Shown here in pieces: positions 1 through 11,900 of a stretch of DNA of 64,000 bases (its first letter is position 1; the number at the start of each line of letters is the position of its first letter). The notes below the pieces were generated by a model. That model saw only the letters and a program-made list of their open reading frames with translations, was not told where the DNA came from and ran no database searches. Source of the stretch: Chloropicon primus (Eukaryota; Chlorophyta; Chloropicophyceae; Chloropicales; Chloropicaceae); NCBI GenBank assembly GCA_023205875.1, contig CP060759.1, forward strand, positions 721,501 through 785,500, in the 5' to 3' direction. The position numbers and the translations under genes were made by a program.

Positions 1-117
1 GACGGAGCTCGACGAAAGCGGGGCGAGAGGTCGGAAACGCGGGTACTTCGTCTCACGGGCTTTCCAGAGACCCAAGCGTTGCGTGATTTGGACGGGGACT
101 CGAGCGGGAGGGGAACC

Positions 118-1205
118 ATGGGCCGTGCGAAGAAAGTCAGGAAGTTCGCGGAGGTGAAGCGCATCCTCAACCCGAAGGAGGTGAAGAAGTAAGTCCCTGC
201 GTCGCGCGGGTCTCGTTCTTTTGCCGACGAGTGGTCTGCGCTGGGCTCTCTCTCAAGAATTGTGGACCGTGTGAACCTCTTCTGACTTTGTCTCTCTCTC
301 TCTCTCTCTCTCTCTCTAGGCAGGACGGTGGGAAGAAGAAGAAGAAGGGGGAGGAGGTCCGACAAGTGTAAGTCGGGAACGAGCGACACTCGCGCTTTCC
401 TGCTCGCGGGATGCTGACCGCTTGTCGTTTGCTGTTTGCCTTCGCAGGAACAAAACTCCCTCGGCGTTGTTCTTCAAGTACAACTCTGCTCTGGGTCCGC
501 CTTACAGGGTCATTATCGATACGAACTTCATCAACTTCTCCATCAAGAGCAAGGTAGGAAGGCGTCACTCTTTGTCTCTCTCCCTCTCTCTCTCTCTCTC
601 CCTCTCTCTCTCCCTCCCTCCCTCTCTCTCTCCCCCTCTGTGTTGTGTGTTTGTGTTTGTGTGTGTGTGTGTGCCAAGGCAAAGCGAAAAGAGGGCGACA
701 TCTAACTCTTCTTGCTCTCCGTGACTCTTTCGACTTGTTTCAGATTGACCTCATGCAAGGGATGGTCGACTGCCTGTACGCCAAGTGCATTCCTTGCATA
801 TGCGACGCGGTCATCGCCGAGTTGGAGAAGCTGGGGGACAAGTACAGGGTGGCTCTCCGGATAGCAAAGGTGAGTGACCCTCGGAGAAGAAGAAGAAGAA
901 GAAGAAAGCACACGAAAGTCGGCCGCTGACCTCCCTCCCCACCTCCCTCCCCGTGTCCCTGCGTTCAGGACAAGCGCTTTGAGAGGATCCCGAACCCTCC
1001 GGGGTGCCAAGACAGCACGTACGCCGATGATGTCATCGTGGAGATTGCGAGGCAGCACCGGTGCTACATCGTCGCGACGTGCGACAGGGACTTGAAGCGC
1101 AGGATAAGGAAGATTCCCGGCGTCCCGATCATGTTCGTCCACAACCACAGGTACTCGGTCGAGCGCCTGCCCGAGGCCACGGTCGGCGGTGCCCCACGAT
1201 TCTGA
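118..1205 (+). CDS. FCF1: FCF1/UTP24 PIN-domain pre-rRNA endonuclease (5 exons)
   Basis: This gene encodes the nucleolar small-subunit processome nuclease that family knowledge links to 18S pre-rRNA cleavage at sites A1/A2. Exons read by joining consensus GT-AG introns are 118-188, 320-367, 448-553, 744-869 and 969-1205, giving 195 aa, close to the yeast length of about 189. The N-terminus [17 protein letters not shown] is basic. The PIN core shows [35 protein letters not shown], and [21 protein letters not shown], so the acidic metal-binding residues are present. Intron 1 ends in a (TC)n tract that forms the polypyrimidine region, and intron 3 holds a longer CT/GT microsatellite. The stop lies 69 bp from the convergent IFT20 stop. 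The start is the first ATG before the conserved N-terminus. Identification is firm. Confidence 0.93.
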
Positions 1206-1274
1206 TTCTGAACGACTCCTCCATAAGAAAGTGTACATAAATACATTAAAAAAGTTCGTGTTGTTGTTGTTGTT

Positions 1275-1901
1275 TTACATGGCGTGCTCCGCGAGCTTCT
1301 CTATCATGCTCTCTTGCTCGGTCTTCACCTTGAACAATGAGTCGTACTCTGCCTTGAGCCTCTCCAGCTCCTCCTGCTTCTCGAGCACCTTCTGCTTCAA
1401 CTCCTTCTCTTCCTTAGCCTGCGACTCCCTCGCCTCGGAGAGCTTGTTCCTCTGGCCAATCGCGGCCAGCTTTATCGCCTCGATCCGTTTCGCTTGCTGC
1501 TCTATCTTCGACACGGCATCGTTCCCAGCTGTTATCATCTGCGAGATCTTCTCACAGTACGTGGAGGACTCCTCCTTCAGTCTCACCGTGTCGTCGTACA
1601 CATCAGGGTCCAGCACCCTCACGCGATACGTCTGCACACACCCACACGCACACGCACAGAAAGAAAGACAACAACAACCAAAAGAAAAAAAACGCAGGAC
1701 AAACCACCCGTCAGCTCAGTCGAACAACAACAACCCCGCCAAAGTCCCTCCACACAAACACTCCTGGGCCAAGACAGACAACCAAGACAACCCACCCACC
1801 GTGGTGGTCCAAAGTTGTCCGACAGTGTTTGTGCGTTAGGGTTATTCACCGCACTACTTCCTTACCTCGTCGAAGGATATCATTGCCGTCGCTTGCATCA
1901 T
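1275..1901 (-). CDS. IFT20: Intraflagellar transport protein IFT20 (2 exons)
   Basis: IFT20 is a small coiled-coil subunit of the IFT-B complex that moves cargo from the Golgi to the cilium. Exon 1 (1866-1901, minus strand) encodes only 12 residues ending FDE. It joins across a 234 bp intron (1632-1865) to exon 2 (1275-1631), which starts TYRVRVLDP. The product is 130 aa against 132 in human IFT20. The RVLDP motif, the following KEE and AIGQRN block and a continuous C-terminal coiled coil match the family. Two adjacent ATG codons occur at the start; I chose the first. It diverges from the steroid-binding protein gene with about 300 bp between. No clear X-box was seen upstream. With delta-tubulin in the same window it implies a ciliated stage. 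Confidence 0.9.
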
Positions 1902-2204
1902 GACTGCTCGCTCCCTCTGCCCACAACCAAAGCCAAAGCCAATGCCTTCGCCTTCCGCTCTCTCTCTCTCTTCTGTTTGTTTTTGAATCGTTCGTGACGG
2001 ATGATTGGAGATCAAGCTGCTGCTGCTGCTGCTGCTGGTGGGAGAGGAGAGGTTTGAGGGAGGGAGAACGGTACCAAGACGGAGAAAGGTGGGTTAGGGG
2101 TGAACGTAGAGCGAAAGATCTTGTCGCGATCTTTCGATAGGTACCCCACTTGAGGCATTTGGCGTTTGGGGTGAAAGGGGAGAGGGACGAAACGAGGAGG
2201 GTTG
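1902..2204. other. Divergent intergenic region, IFT20 / cytochrome b5 protein
   Basis: This is a 303 bp shared upstream region. It holds a (CTG)n tract near 2020-2037, a GATC-rich palindromic stretch (GATCTT..CGCGATC around 2116-2136) and a GGTACC near 2140. No gene is visible. Confidence 0.5.
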
Positions 2205-2899
2205 ATGAGCGAGGGAGTGGTGCGAGTGCTGGACTACATGAGGGGCTTGATTGATGGGGCGAACCCCATCGTTGTGATGATGACGTCGATGCTGGCTTTG
2301 GCTTCGCTTCCCGTGGTGATGAGCTGGTTGATGTCGTCGTCATCGGGGAAGAGGATGGAGGACCAGGGGGGGGAAGAGAAGGAACAGGGCGAGGGGACGA
2401 AAGAAGCTTCCCACGCGGGGAACTTGACCAAGGAGGAGCTCAAGGGGTACACGGGAAAAGATGAGAGTAAGCCCCTCCTCGTCGCAATCAGAGGGAAGAT
2501 ATACGACGTGTCTCCGGTAAGTCAGCCCCTTCCTTTTGAGGATTTCTTCCTCTCTTCTCTCGCACACACACAGACAGAGAGAGAGAGACAGAGAGAGCAA
2601 ACGAACAAACAAACCAAGCAAGCAAGTCTTGCCCGTCTACCCCTTAATACTGACCCGGCACGCACGTCGATGCTTTCCTGGACGAAATTGAACGGCAGGG
2701 TGCCGAGTTTTATGGACCTGGTGGACCGTACAACCTCTTCACCGGCATCGATGCGAGCAGGGCCTTGGCGAAGATGTCCTTCAAGCCGGAGGACCTGGCA
2801 GGGGGGATTGACGATCTCAGTCAATCGGAGAAAGACATCCTTTACGACTGGGAGCAGAAGTTCAAGATGAAGTACAAGTGCGTGGGAGACGTTATATAG
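2205..2899 (+). CDS. Membrane steroid-binding / PGRMC-type cytochrome b5-domain protein (2 exons)
   Basis: Exon 1 is 2205-2516 and exon 2 is 2699-2899; the joined product is 170 aa. A hydrophobic segment at about residues 23-45 is a single N-terminal membrane anchor. After a Glu/Lys-rich linker comes a cytochrome b5-like domain: NLTKEELKGYTGKD, GKIYDVSP, then FYGPGGPYNLFTGIDASRALAKMS. The YGPGGPY motif and the lack of the classic HPGG heme histidine place it in the MAPR group (plant MSBP, animal PGRMC), which binds heme or sterols at the ER and plasma membrane. The exon junction was set by the CAG before GGTGCC, which restores the FYGPGGPY reading frame; the branch-like CTGAC is upstream. The first in-frame ATG is at 2205. 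The stop lies 33 bp from the VPS13-like stop. Confidence 0.88.
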
Positions 2900-2932
2900 G
2901 TTGAATCACAAACAGCTTTGTTTCCTGTGTTA

Positions 2933-5900
2933 TCAAATGTAATACGATCGAGGAACGAGCTCAAGGTTGGCGTCGTTCCTTTCGATACGCAGCTCTTCCG
3001 ACACTGCCTTGGTGGCCTCGCTCCCTCTCTGAATATTGATGAACGACATCGCTTTCGTGAAGATGTCCTTGGTGGCGCACTGAATCACCTTGGTGTTGGG
3101 AAACTCCCACACGCCGCAACACGCGGTGGGGAAGCGCGTTATGTGCCTCATTTTGATCTTGAACTTGTCCTCCCTCCCGAGAACCTGCTTGACGGACGTG
3201 CCAAGGAGTGTCCAGCAGATAAAGTACTTTGTAGTCTCCTTGAGCTCCTTCGAGCCTACCAAGATGATCTTGTGCCCCTTGGTAAAAAGCATGGTGTACC
3301 TCCTCTTGGAGGACGCGGACGCCTGGTCCAGCTCGAGGTAGTGGATCAGCGCGTCCTTGTCGAACAACGGCGTCAGTTTCGATAGGGTCTCCGTCCACTT
3401 GTCCAGGGATTTCTTCTCCTCAGAATTCGATGTGATGCTCTCGAGCTGAGTCGCCTGCATCACTTCCGGGGCCCGCACTCTGTGCGGAATGTTGCCCTCG
3501 ATTCCCTCCTTTCCCAGGCACAGGAGCCCCAACCCCTGGCTCAGCCGGGAGGCTCCCTCGAGAAAACCTGCGGTCGGCCTCACGGCGACCCCAAGCAACC
3601 CTTTCATCACACCCAAGGGAAGCAAAACAAGCCCTCCCCTCTGATAGGCCCACACGGGATCGGTCAAAACGCCTGAGATGCCGCGAACCGTTCCCGTAAA
3701 TAGCTCTCGGAGGCCCACGTAAATTGACCTCGGGGCGTTGATGGCCTTTCCCGAATAACGCTTCAGAGTCTGAGAGTCGGCCCAATCTCCATGATCTTCG
3801 TCGGTGGGCACCACTGCAAGGAGAAGAATCGCTGTCTTAGAAAGGGCGCCAATCGCTTGGGAGGCAGCGGAGAAGATGACATAACCCAGCTGCTGGGTGG
3901 CCATGAGCGGGCCTACCCTGCCCGCGGAGATTTCCTGGCCTATCGTGAACGCGGAACTGCAAGCGTAAACCACACTCAGTGGGGCAGCTATGATGGCTGG
4001 CCCAGTGCCCCCAAGAATTTTGTGGGCTTCACCGATAATTTGCCACTGCAGATGCTGCCTGATTCTCTGGTTGAGTGCATTCTTTCCGATGACTTCATCT
4101 GAGAAGCTAAGGCCGCTGATCTGCAGTGGAGCGTCATCGACGTCCAGGAGCTGAAGTCCAGAAGTGTTCAACGAGCGGCTCAATAGCGACTTCTTTCCGC
4201 CATCGGGTCCCGCCAGAACTTGACTGGCGATGGACAGCGACAAGGTGACGCGAAGAGATCCTATTTCTGCATTTTCGATAAAATACCAGGAAGAACTGCT
4301 TGACAAGGCCCTCATCGCGGTCAAGTCGGCAGCCGCCTTGTTTCTGTACCAGTCAGTGGGGTGGGCGAAGCCTTCCATGATGGAGTTGTCCTCCACCCGA
4401 GTGCCTGACAAGTCCTCGATCTCGGGCGGTCCAAATGGAAGAGTGAAATTCAACATGCAATCCTGGCGGGTATTCCAATCCTCGTCCTGATAGAGGTCGC
4501 GAATGGGGAAAGCTTGGGAGAACTTGAGCACGGAGTCCATGAAGAGATCGTCCACCTCGAGCTTCAAATCCCCGAAATCGAGCTGGAAATCCTTGATGGA
4601 CCTGATATTAGCTTCTCCGCCCTTGCTCGTGAAGATCTCGGAGAAGCTTACGCGCAAGAAATCAGCTTGATTGCCCATTGAGCTCAAGCATCTGAGGATC
4701 ACGGGTTGAGTGCTGTGCGGCAACTGGTTGTCGATTTGGATCTTTTGGATGGACCCCACGATCGTCGTCTCCTTGTCGTCCTGAACTTTACTCACTTTGA
4801 TCTTTTCGAGCGTGGTGTTTATCAGCTCGCCCCCCAGGACGCCACTTATCATCGCCAGGCCTATGCTGGAAAGCGTTACGTTGATGGAAGTGACATTCCT
4901 TATGGCACTGTGAGGGGGGTTCCACTGCATCCTCACATTTATCTCTGGACTTGGGCCGCTCTCGTGGCCGTGACCAACTCTCTTTGGCATCGTGAGCCTG
5001 ATCCACGCGTACACGGGATTGAACGGCGTCGCGACGCTTGTGCTGATTTCAGAACAATAGACGGTCCTCCAAGCCAGAAGATCAGACCTGCCCAGAGGGT
5101 TCTTGTCGTACAACTCAAAAGTCACAGAGGCCGAGAGAGGCACTTCCTCGAAGACGAACTTTTTGGATTTGTCGAAGAGAGGTTCAAGACTCTGGTGGAC
5201 GACATCGGTGCTGAGATCTCCTTCAGTTTTCGACTTTGAGCATTTCACGAGAACGAACGGGTTGCAAAGTGGTCCCTCGATGCTGAAGTCGAGAGTCGCC
5301 AGCGGCTGGAACGAGGTCCTCTTCTGAAGGTTTCTCGCGGCCATCACTGTAACTTGCAGTTCTCCCGTCTGATATCCGAGTTGGTGCAACAAAGTCTCTC
5401 TCTTCTTCACGTTTGAGACACGCTCTTCCCACTGCTCGACGGACAGGGGCTTCAGTTGGGCCAAAATCTCCATTCTTTGGGCTAAAATGTCCTCCAACGT
5501 CTGGACCTTGAGCTGCATGAGACTGTTTGCGTTGGTCCTCCAGGATAGCGAGATCACTACCTCGCCACTTACTTTGTCCGTTCCATGCTGTCTGCCAAGT
5601 GTGTAATGAATCGAATCATTGCTCTCCATGGTAAAGCTTTCCAGCAAAGAAATTCTTACGCTGCCCAAAAACAGTTTTGCTGCCCCGCTCTTGCGAACGG
5701 GAGCGCACCTCTGGGCCTTAACTCTGTAGATATTCAAGTCCAGAAAGTTGGTGGCGCGTGCACTTGGAAAAGTGAAGGCTTCATCCCAGGTAGGCGAGCA
5801 AGTCTGCAGGCAGATGTTCGTCTGGTAACTTTGTCCATTGAGGTCCACTTCTGCGTACGTGTGCGTTGACTGCGGGTTGCCAGCAAGGTTGTTCGCCGAG

Positions 5901-8900
5901 TGTATGGTCACAGTCAGCTCTCCTCCCAAGGAGAGTATCGCAGCAGAGCTGTCACCATCCAGGCTGTCATTCATTTCGTTGAGAAGGATTTCTTGGGCAA
6001 TCCTCCTGCGGCTGTTGCTGCTCATGGACCCCTTTGTCTTCGCTTGATGCTTCGCCTCGAGCTTGCGCCGTCCCGGCGTCTTTTGGGCTTTCCAGGTTTC
6101 AATCACACTCGTGCTCAACTTCAAATAGGAATCAAGATGCTTTTGGTTCCTGCCGTACAAGTCTATCTTCAAGGGTCTGCTTTTCATGTAGCCCATGAGA
6201 CTCGCAAACTTCCTGTTCACGTTATTCGCGAGTTCGTCCTCGAGCTTTCTCAATCTCGCATGCATTTCTAACATCGAGAGTTCAGATTGAATCGATGCCG
6301 AGTCTTTCTTGTCCGAGAACTTGAGTACCCTTGTTGGCCCGTCCGCATACACGGTCACAAACACTTTGGAGGCCAACTCTTTCGCAAGAACGGACTTCAG
6401 TTTCTTTTCCAGCTGCGTCGCAGCGTTCTTCTCCCTCTGTTTCTTGCTGAAGCTTGGCGTTGGAATGAATGCCCTGGATGTGCTCCTGCCGTGCTTAGAC
6501 TCCGAGACTGCTATCGGCTTTCGATCTCCTAATTCATCGATGCTGTACTCGGTAGTTCTACCAGTTGCCATGTCGTTCTCTCGCATGAGTTCTACAGAGA
6601 GCTTGTGAGGCCACATCGGAACGTCCCAGGCGTAATTGATCGATGTCCCGGGCATCACCGTTGTCTGAGGATTGCTTTCTTGGAGAGACAGCCTTTCCTC
6701 GTCATCTGCCTTCCCTTCCAACGACTTCTTGTCCTCAACCTGCTTGAACACGATCAAGATCTCCTTGCAGTCATTCTGTATCCTGTACGGAGGCTCCGCG
6801 GAAGGATCCTTGAAAGACACCAGGATGTGCGACGGGCTCACTGTTATCGAGACAGGAATAATAAGGAAAACACCATCCTGGTCTTGATGTGATAGCCGCA
6901 GACCAAAGTAAGTGTCCCCTGTTGCCAACAGCGGAAACGATGAACTCCAATTCCAAATGTTGCCACTCGGTCTGATGGTGATCTCGAGGGGATTGTAAAT
7001 CGAAGACCACTTGTGGCCAACCGACTGCCCAGCCTCGACTCTGCAATGATGCCCTGACTCAGTCATGCCACTCTGCTTGTAGATGATGCTGAAGTTCGAC
7101 ATGTTCTCCACGATTATAGCAGTCTTCACGCAGATGACCTTTGTCTTGTTGTATATCGAATCGGCCGGGCAAGGAAGGATGTCGATTCCAAAGTGCAATA
7201 ATTCATCAGAATTCCCTTCCCCGTACTGGTTGTGGCCCCCCAGAGACGCTGCTGCGATGGGTATTGGGTTGTGTCCCGACGGACCTGGCCTCTTTATGTG
7301 AACGGACGGGCCATATGGTGAGGGCTTCTCCCCCGCCATTCTGAAATAGATCCGCTGATTATCGGTGTTCCAGAGAACAGGGAGAGGCAAAGTCGGGGCC
7401 CGTTCCGCATTGCCAGGGACGAAAATCTCGTCCCTCCTCCTCGCTTTCCCGAAAAGAGGAAGTGAGTTGTTCTCGCTGAAGAATAAGTCGCTGTTGGTTT
7501 GGTTGTCGATCCAATACGGGCAATATATCGTGACCTTCCTTCCGATTCTTCCCGTGGGTTCGTTCTCAATTCCAATTTTGACCTTCTGTTTGTTCAAAAC
7601 CCGAAGGTCAGAGGGACCGCTTGGCCCCGGAGTTCCAGTAACAGGCGTCTCTCCGAGGTCCAATCCAAGCGTCTCTCCGAGGTCCACCGAGTACAGATTC
7701 GCAGAAGTGAGCTCAATCTCTGTTAATTCACTCGCGTTCGGCCCGATCGTAGATTGCATGAACGGATAGAGCGTGGCATGCTTCGGCAGATACCCTTGTC
7801 TGGTTTTGTCATTGACAAGGTAACCGTCGTGAATTGCGATAGGAGCTTGAGTCTTCAGCATTCCCTGCGCGGCAGTCTTCACCCTAATAGACAATTTCTG
7901 CTTCTGTTGCAAGTCACAATAAATGTCTGCTTTGCTCCCTGGTTTCAGAATAATGCCTGCGGGCGACATGTTGCCTCGAAGCCTCCTCCTCGAAGCACTG
8001 TTCGTGATGCTGTATGTTCTGGATCCAGCACTGCCAATAGATGACGTTCTATCGAGAGTGGATAGAGTGTCAACCACGTCCGATCGCCTGGTACCAAGGA
8101 ATCTACCTTGGGCGTCCATAAGATCGATTTCTATGTCGTAGGGCAAGGCATTAGCAATCACAAGAGGAGGCTGGAAGGAAAGCTCGCACTCAACTGGCAA
8201 GGGCGCTGAAGACAAGCCCTGCGAATCAATGTTGTAGCTGGGCAAATGAACTTGCTGAGGCGGAACCTTCATAATCTGGAGATTGCAGAAAAAGCTGGCA
8301 GGGCTCCCAGCATTGTTTTCTGACAAGACGCTTGTCGGAGAATGTGTACCCCTCGAAGGGGGGCGTTCCTCGATCTCCTCGGAGCCAAGCTGGATGTCCT
8401 CCATACTGACTTCAACAGGAGATGTTTCGTTTGTCTCCGGTATGCTCATATCAGACATTGGAACTTCCTCCAACTTGCTCTGGCTGCTTCCAGGTGTACT
8501 GCTGGTTTGCCCGGGTGCTTTCAATTGCGGTGTAGGGGTGTATTCCGGAGGCCCTGCCTCGGCCTTGCATTCGATCATTTGCTGCTGGACATCCATCTTG
8601 TCCACCTCGGTGATGTGGATACTGTGAGCCGTGGCTTCCAGAAGCCCATCCGCTGAATTCACAAAAAGCACCGACTTTGACATGATCGACGAAGTTATTG
8701 GAAGGTACACTCCCTTTCCAGGTTCGATGGGTCCGATCATGACGTCGCTACGAACGTCCGTTGTATCTGCCTCCATCTCCCCGGCTTCTTGAGTACCCGG
8801 CGCATTTAAATAGCCCAGGCTCTGCTGAAGTCTGAACGCGAGCTCTCTATCCGACCGGTTGAAGATCCAGTAGGGCGAATGGACGGAGATAACTTTCGTT

Positions 8901-11900
8901 CGCCCCACCAAAATGATGTCAACGATAACTGGCACTTCAATGTTGTGGAGAGGAGCTTCGAGGGTGTACTTGTACTTTCCGACAAGAGAGACATTCACCT
9001 GAAGCAGGGGGCTCCAATTTCCTTCGAATTGTAAGTTCAAGCATTCAACCTGAATGGCACTGGTTCTGGAAAACCTTTTGCCCTTGGAGTGCTGCTTCTC
9101 TGCGAGATAGGGCTTCTCTTTCACGATGACTCGCTTTCCATCCATGACTCTGTGGGCGGTCTGTGCAGTCGACCAGTACCACAAGTTTGCTCCCGAGTAA
9201 TTGTTGAGACAATACTTTTGTGGGGCCGCTCCACTGTCAAGCTCGCCCTCTTCGACATCGTCCTGCCCAAAAGTGCTCTTCCTCATATTTTGGGTGTATT
9301 CCTTTGAAGTCTCAGCGTTGAGCATTCTGCTAAACGTCATGGCATCCCCCAGGGCCAGCAGGATATGCGGACTGACGTGGATGTCCAATCTCTCTTCAGA
9401 GTTCAACCACAGCGAGTTGCTTTTCCCGCTATAAGCATCCTCTTGCTGATGAAATTCAAATTGAACGGGCCAATCCAAGATAATGCTGGCGTACCGGCTT
9501 ACTGAGCTGTCAAGATATTCGGCACTGAGGGTCACCTTGAGATCAGCGCTGGTTTTCGCACCCACGTCCTCCTCCTGAAGCACGACCTTGTACTGCAGCT
9601 GGAGAGTCTTTGCCCAAAGTCTCAAGACATCTGGGTTGCCGTACGTCCTGGGGCGATCGTCGCAAATCACCACGGAAACGCTATTTATTTTCAGATCCAC
9701 CTCCATTGTTGACGGTCTGAAGACAACCTCTTGCAAAGGCTCCGGGACTCCTTCGCTTGCACTCTCGTCCACATCGTGTTTCTGCTGGGTGCCTGACACC
9801 GTCTTCAGAATTCTGTTCCACAAATGCACTTCAGAGAAGCAAGCCTTGAGCACCAGATTGTCCAGCGATACGCGAATTTTCGTTAAAGCAGTTTCCCTCT
9901 CGTTGGGAGTAATCCCATGCTCCAACGTGAATGCTTTGCGTTTCGTGAGCTGAGTGAACGACTTCGCTCTCCCTAAATCCCCTGGTGGCGGACTGGAGCC
10001 ACCAAGAGATGACTCGCTGTGATTCTCTCTCCACCACCTCTGGAGCTTTCTCGCGACGAGTACTTTTTTGATCCTTGCAACCTGTTCCTCGAATACTGGC
10101 GCGCTCGTGTTCATTTCGACATCCAGGTTGAAGGGCAGCAGGAAGGAGTCGTTTGGTTGTGAGCTCTTGAGCTTAAAGGCCACCTCAAGATCAAATACTC
10201 GGACTCGCATCGCCGTTTCCCCGTCGGAACCAAAACCGTACCGAAATTGCAACGTATTTGTTTTTACTAGCACGCCGTTGGATTGCTCCTGTACGGCGTC
10301 TGCCACAAGTGGCAAAGGAACGAATATTCTTGTGTCCGTAGCAATTAGATTGAAGTAGAACCATTTCGCAAACGACGGACTAACCAGCTTCACCGGCGCG
10401 TGCGAATCATTTGTCTCATTCGTCTTCAGCACGGACAGGATGTTCGAAATGAAAGCCATGTCCTTCTCGTACGGCCAAGAGATGAGGGTATTGCATAATC
10501 GGAGCTCAACTGTCATGGGCCCTTCTTTTTGCATCAGTAATACGAATTTGAACGAAGGAGTGCACGTCTCCTCGGTAGGCTCGTTGGATGGTTTCACCTG
10601 CAGACTTCCATTCATGATCTCTTTGATGTTGTGCCGCGTGTGCATATCTGTCAGACTGAAGTTTGAGCCGCTGATACACATGTGAGTGTTCCCGGATGAC
10701 ATGCCCCTGTACACAAAGGAGGGGGAATCGAGCTTGAAGACGCCATATTGAGTCGGCGAATCCGTGTCTTCGAAGCATATTTCCCACTTCGAACTCCGGA
10801 TGCAGACCTCAAAGGATGGACTCTCTTCCTTTGGGAGCTTGAGAAATTCCTGGTACCTGTAAGCGCTGTCCATGAAGTCCTCTTTGCTCCTCACAACGAT
10901 TTCTTCTTCTTCAACGATCGCAAAGACTGATCGATCTCCCATGTTGCCAGAAAGGAACTCCATGAGATGACCGTAATTCAACTGACTCAACTTCACGCAG
11001 AGCACGTTCCAAAACAGAACCACTCTGGTCTGCGTTCCCTCGATTGATTCAATGTAACAGAGCAAGGACGTTTCCGGAATGAAGTTCTGGAACCCCAAGT
11101 ACGTGTGCTGGAATCCGAGAGCCAAGTTGTTCAAGCAGATCTCAAGATGGGGTCGGCCCTTCAGACCCTCTGCAGGACACTGAATCTCATTGCTGCTCTG
11201 GACCTTCAAATTGGCGACCAATTTGAAAAACTTGTCAGGGTTGTCACTGTGTATGGGGAGTATGACTTCAATGTTCTCCACGGAGAGGTGTAGACTGCTT
11301 GCACCTTTGGAATCCGCGTCCTCGCCATTGTCAGAGAGACTCTTCTCCTCGTCGTTAGTCTCCCCGTCGGTTTCCTCTTTGGATGGCAATGCACCAGTTA
11401 TTCGCGATACGAAGAACAGGATGTCTTGAATAAAGCGCATGATGAGCTGCGCTTGAACCTTCGATATTCGAATGACCGTCACCCCCGTGTCTCCCTTGAC
11501 ATCGTGTGTCAAGCACAGTCCATAACCCTCCTCGGTGCCGAGAGGATGGATACCAAGGCATTCCTTCGTGTCGGATTTTCCAATCAAGTCTAGCACATGC
11601 ATGCTTTCGATGTTCAGCTTTGTGTTATTTTCGTCCTCGCTGAGGCTGTCCACCGACTTGTACACACTCGCCGTAGTATTCAAGCACTCAAGGCAAGCAA
11701 TGTCTTGCAGGGAGTGAGACAGGGTCACACTGATGCTCGTGACATTGATTTCCATCAGAGTCATGCTCTTGTCTACCTCACTACTCTCTTCTGGTAAAGG
11801 TGTCGTGAGGTCATCTTTTGGTGTGTCGGTGTCTCGCTTCGTGATGGAAAAGGACTCCTGAAGTTCAAAGACATACTTGATGATTGGCTCGCACAGGCTC

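Noticed and set aside
167-929. Arg/Glu and Ser/Leu-rich frames across FCF1 introns
   Set aside because: They are translations of (TC)n/(GA)n microsatellites inside introns.
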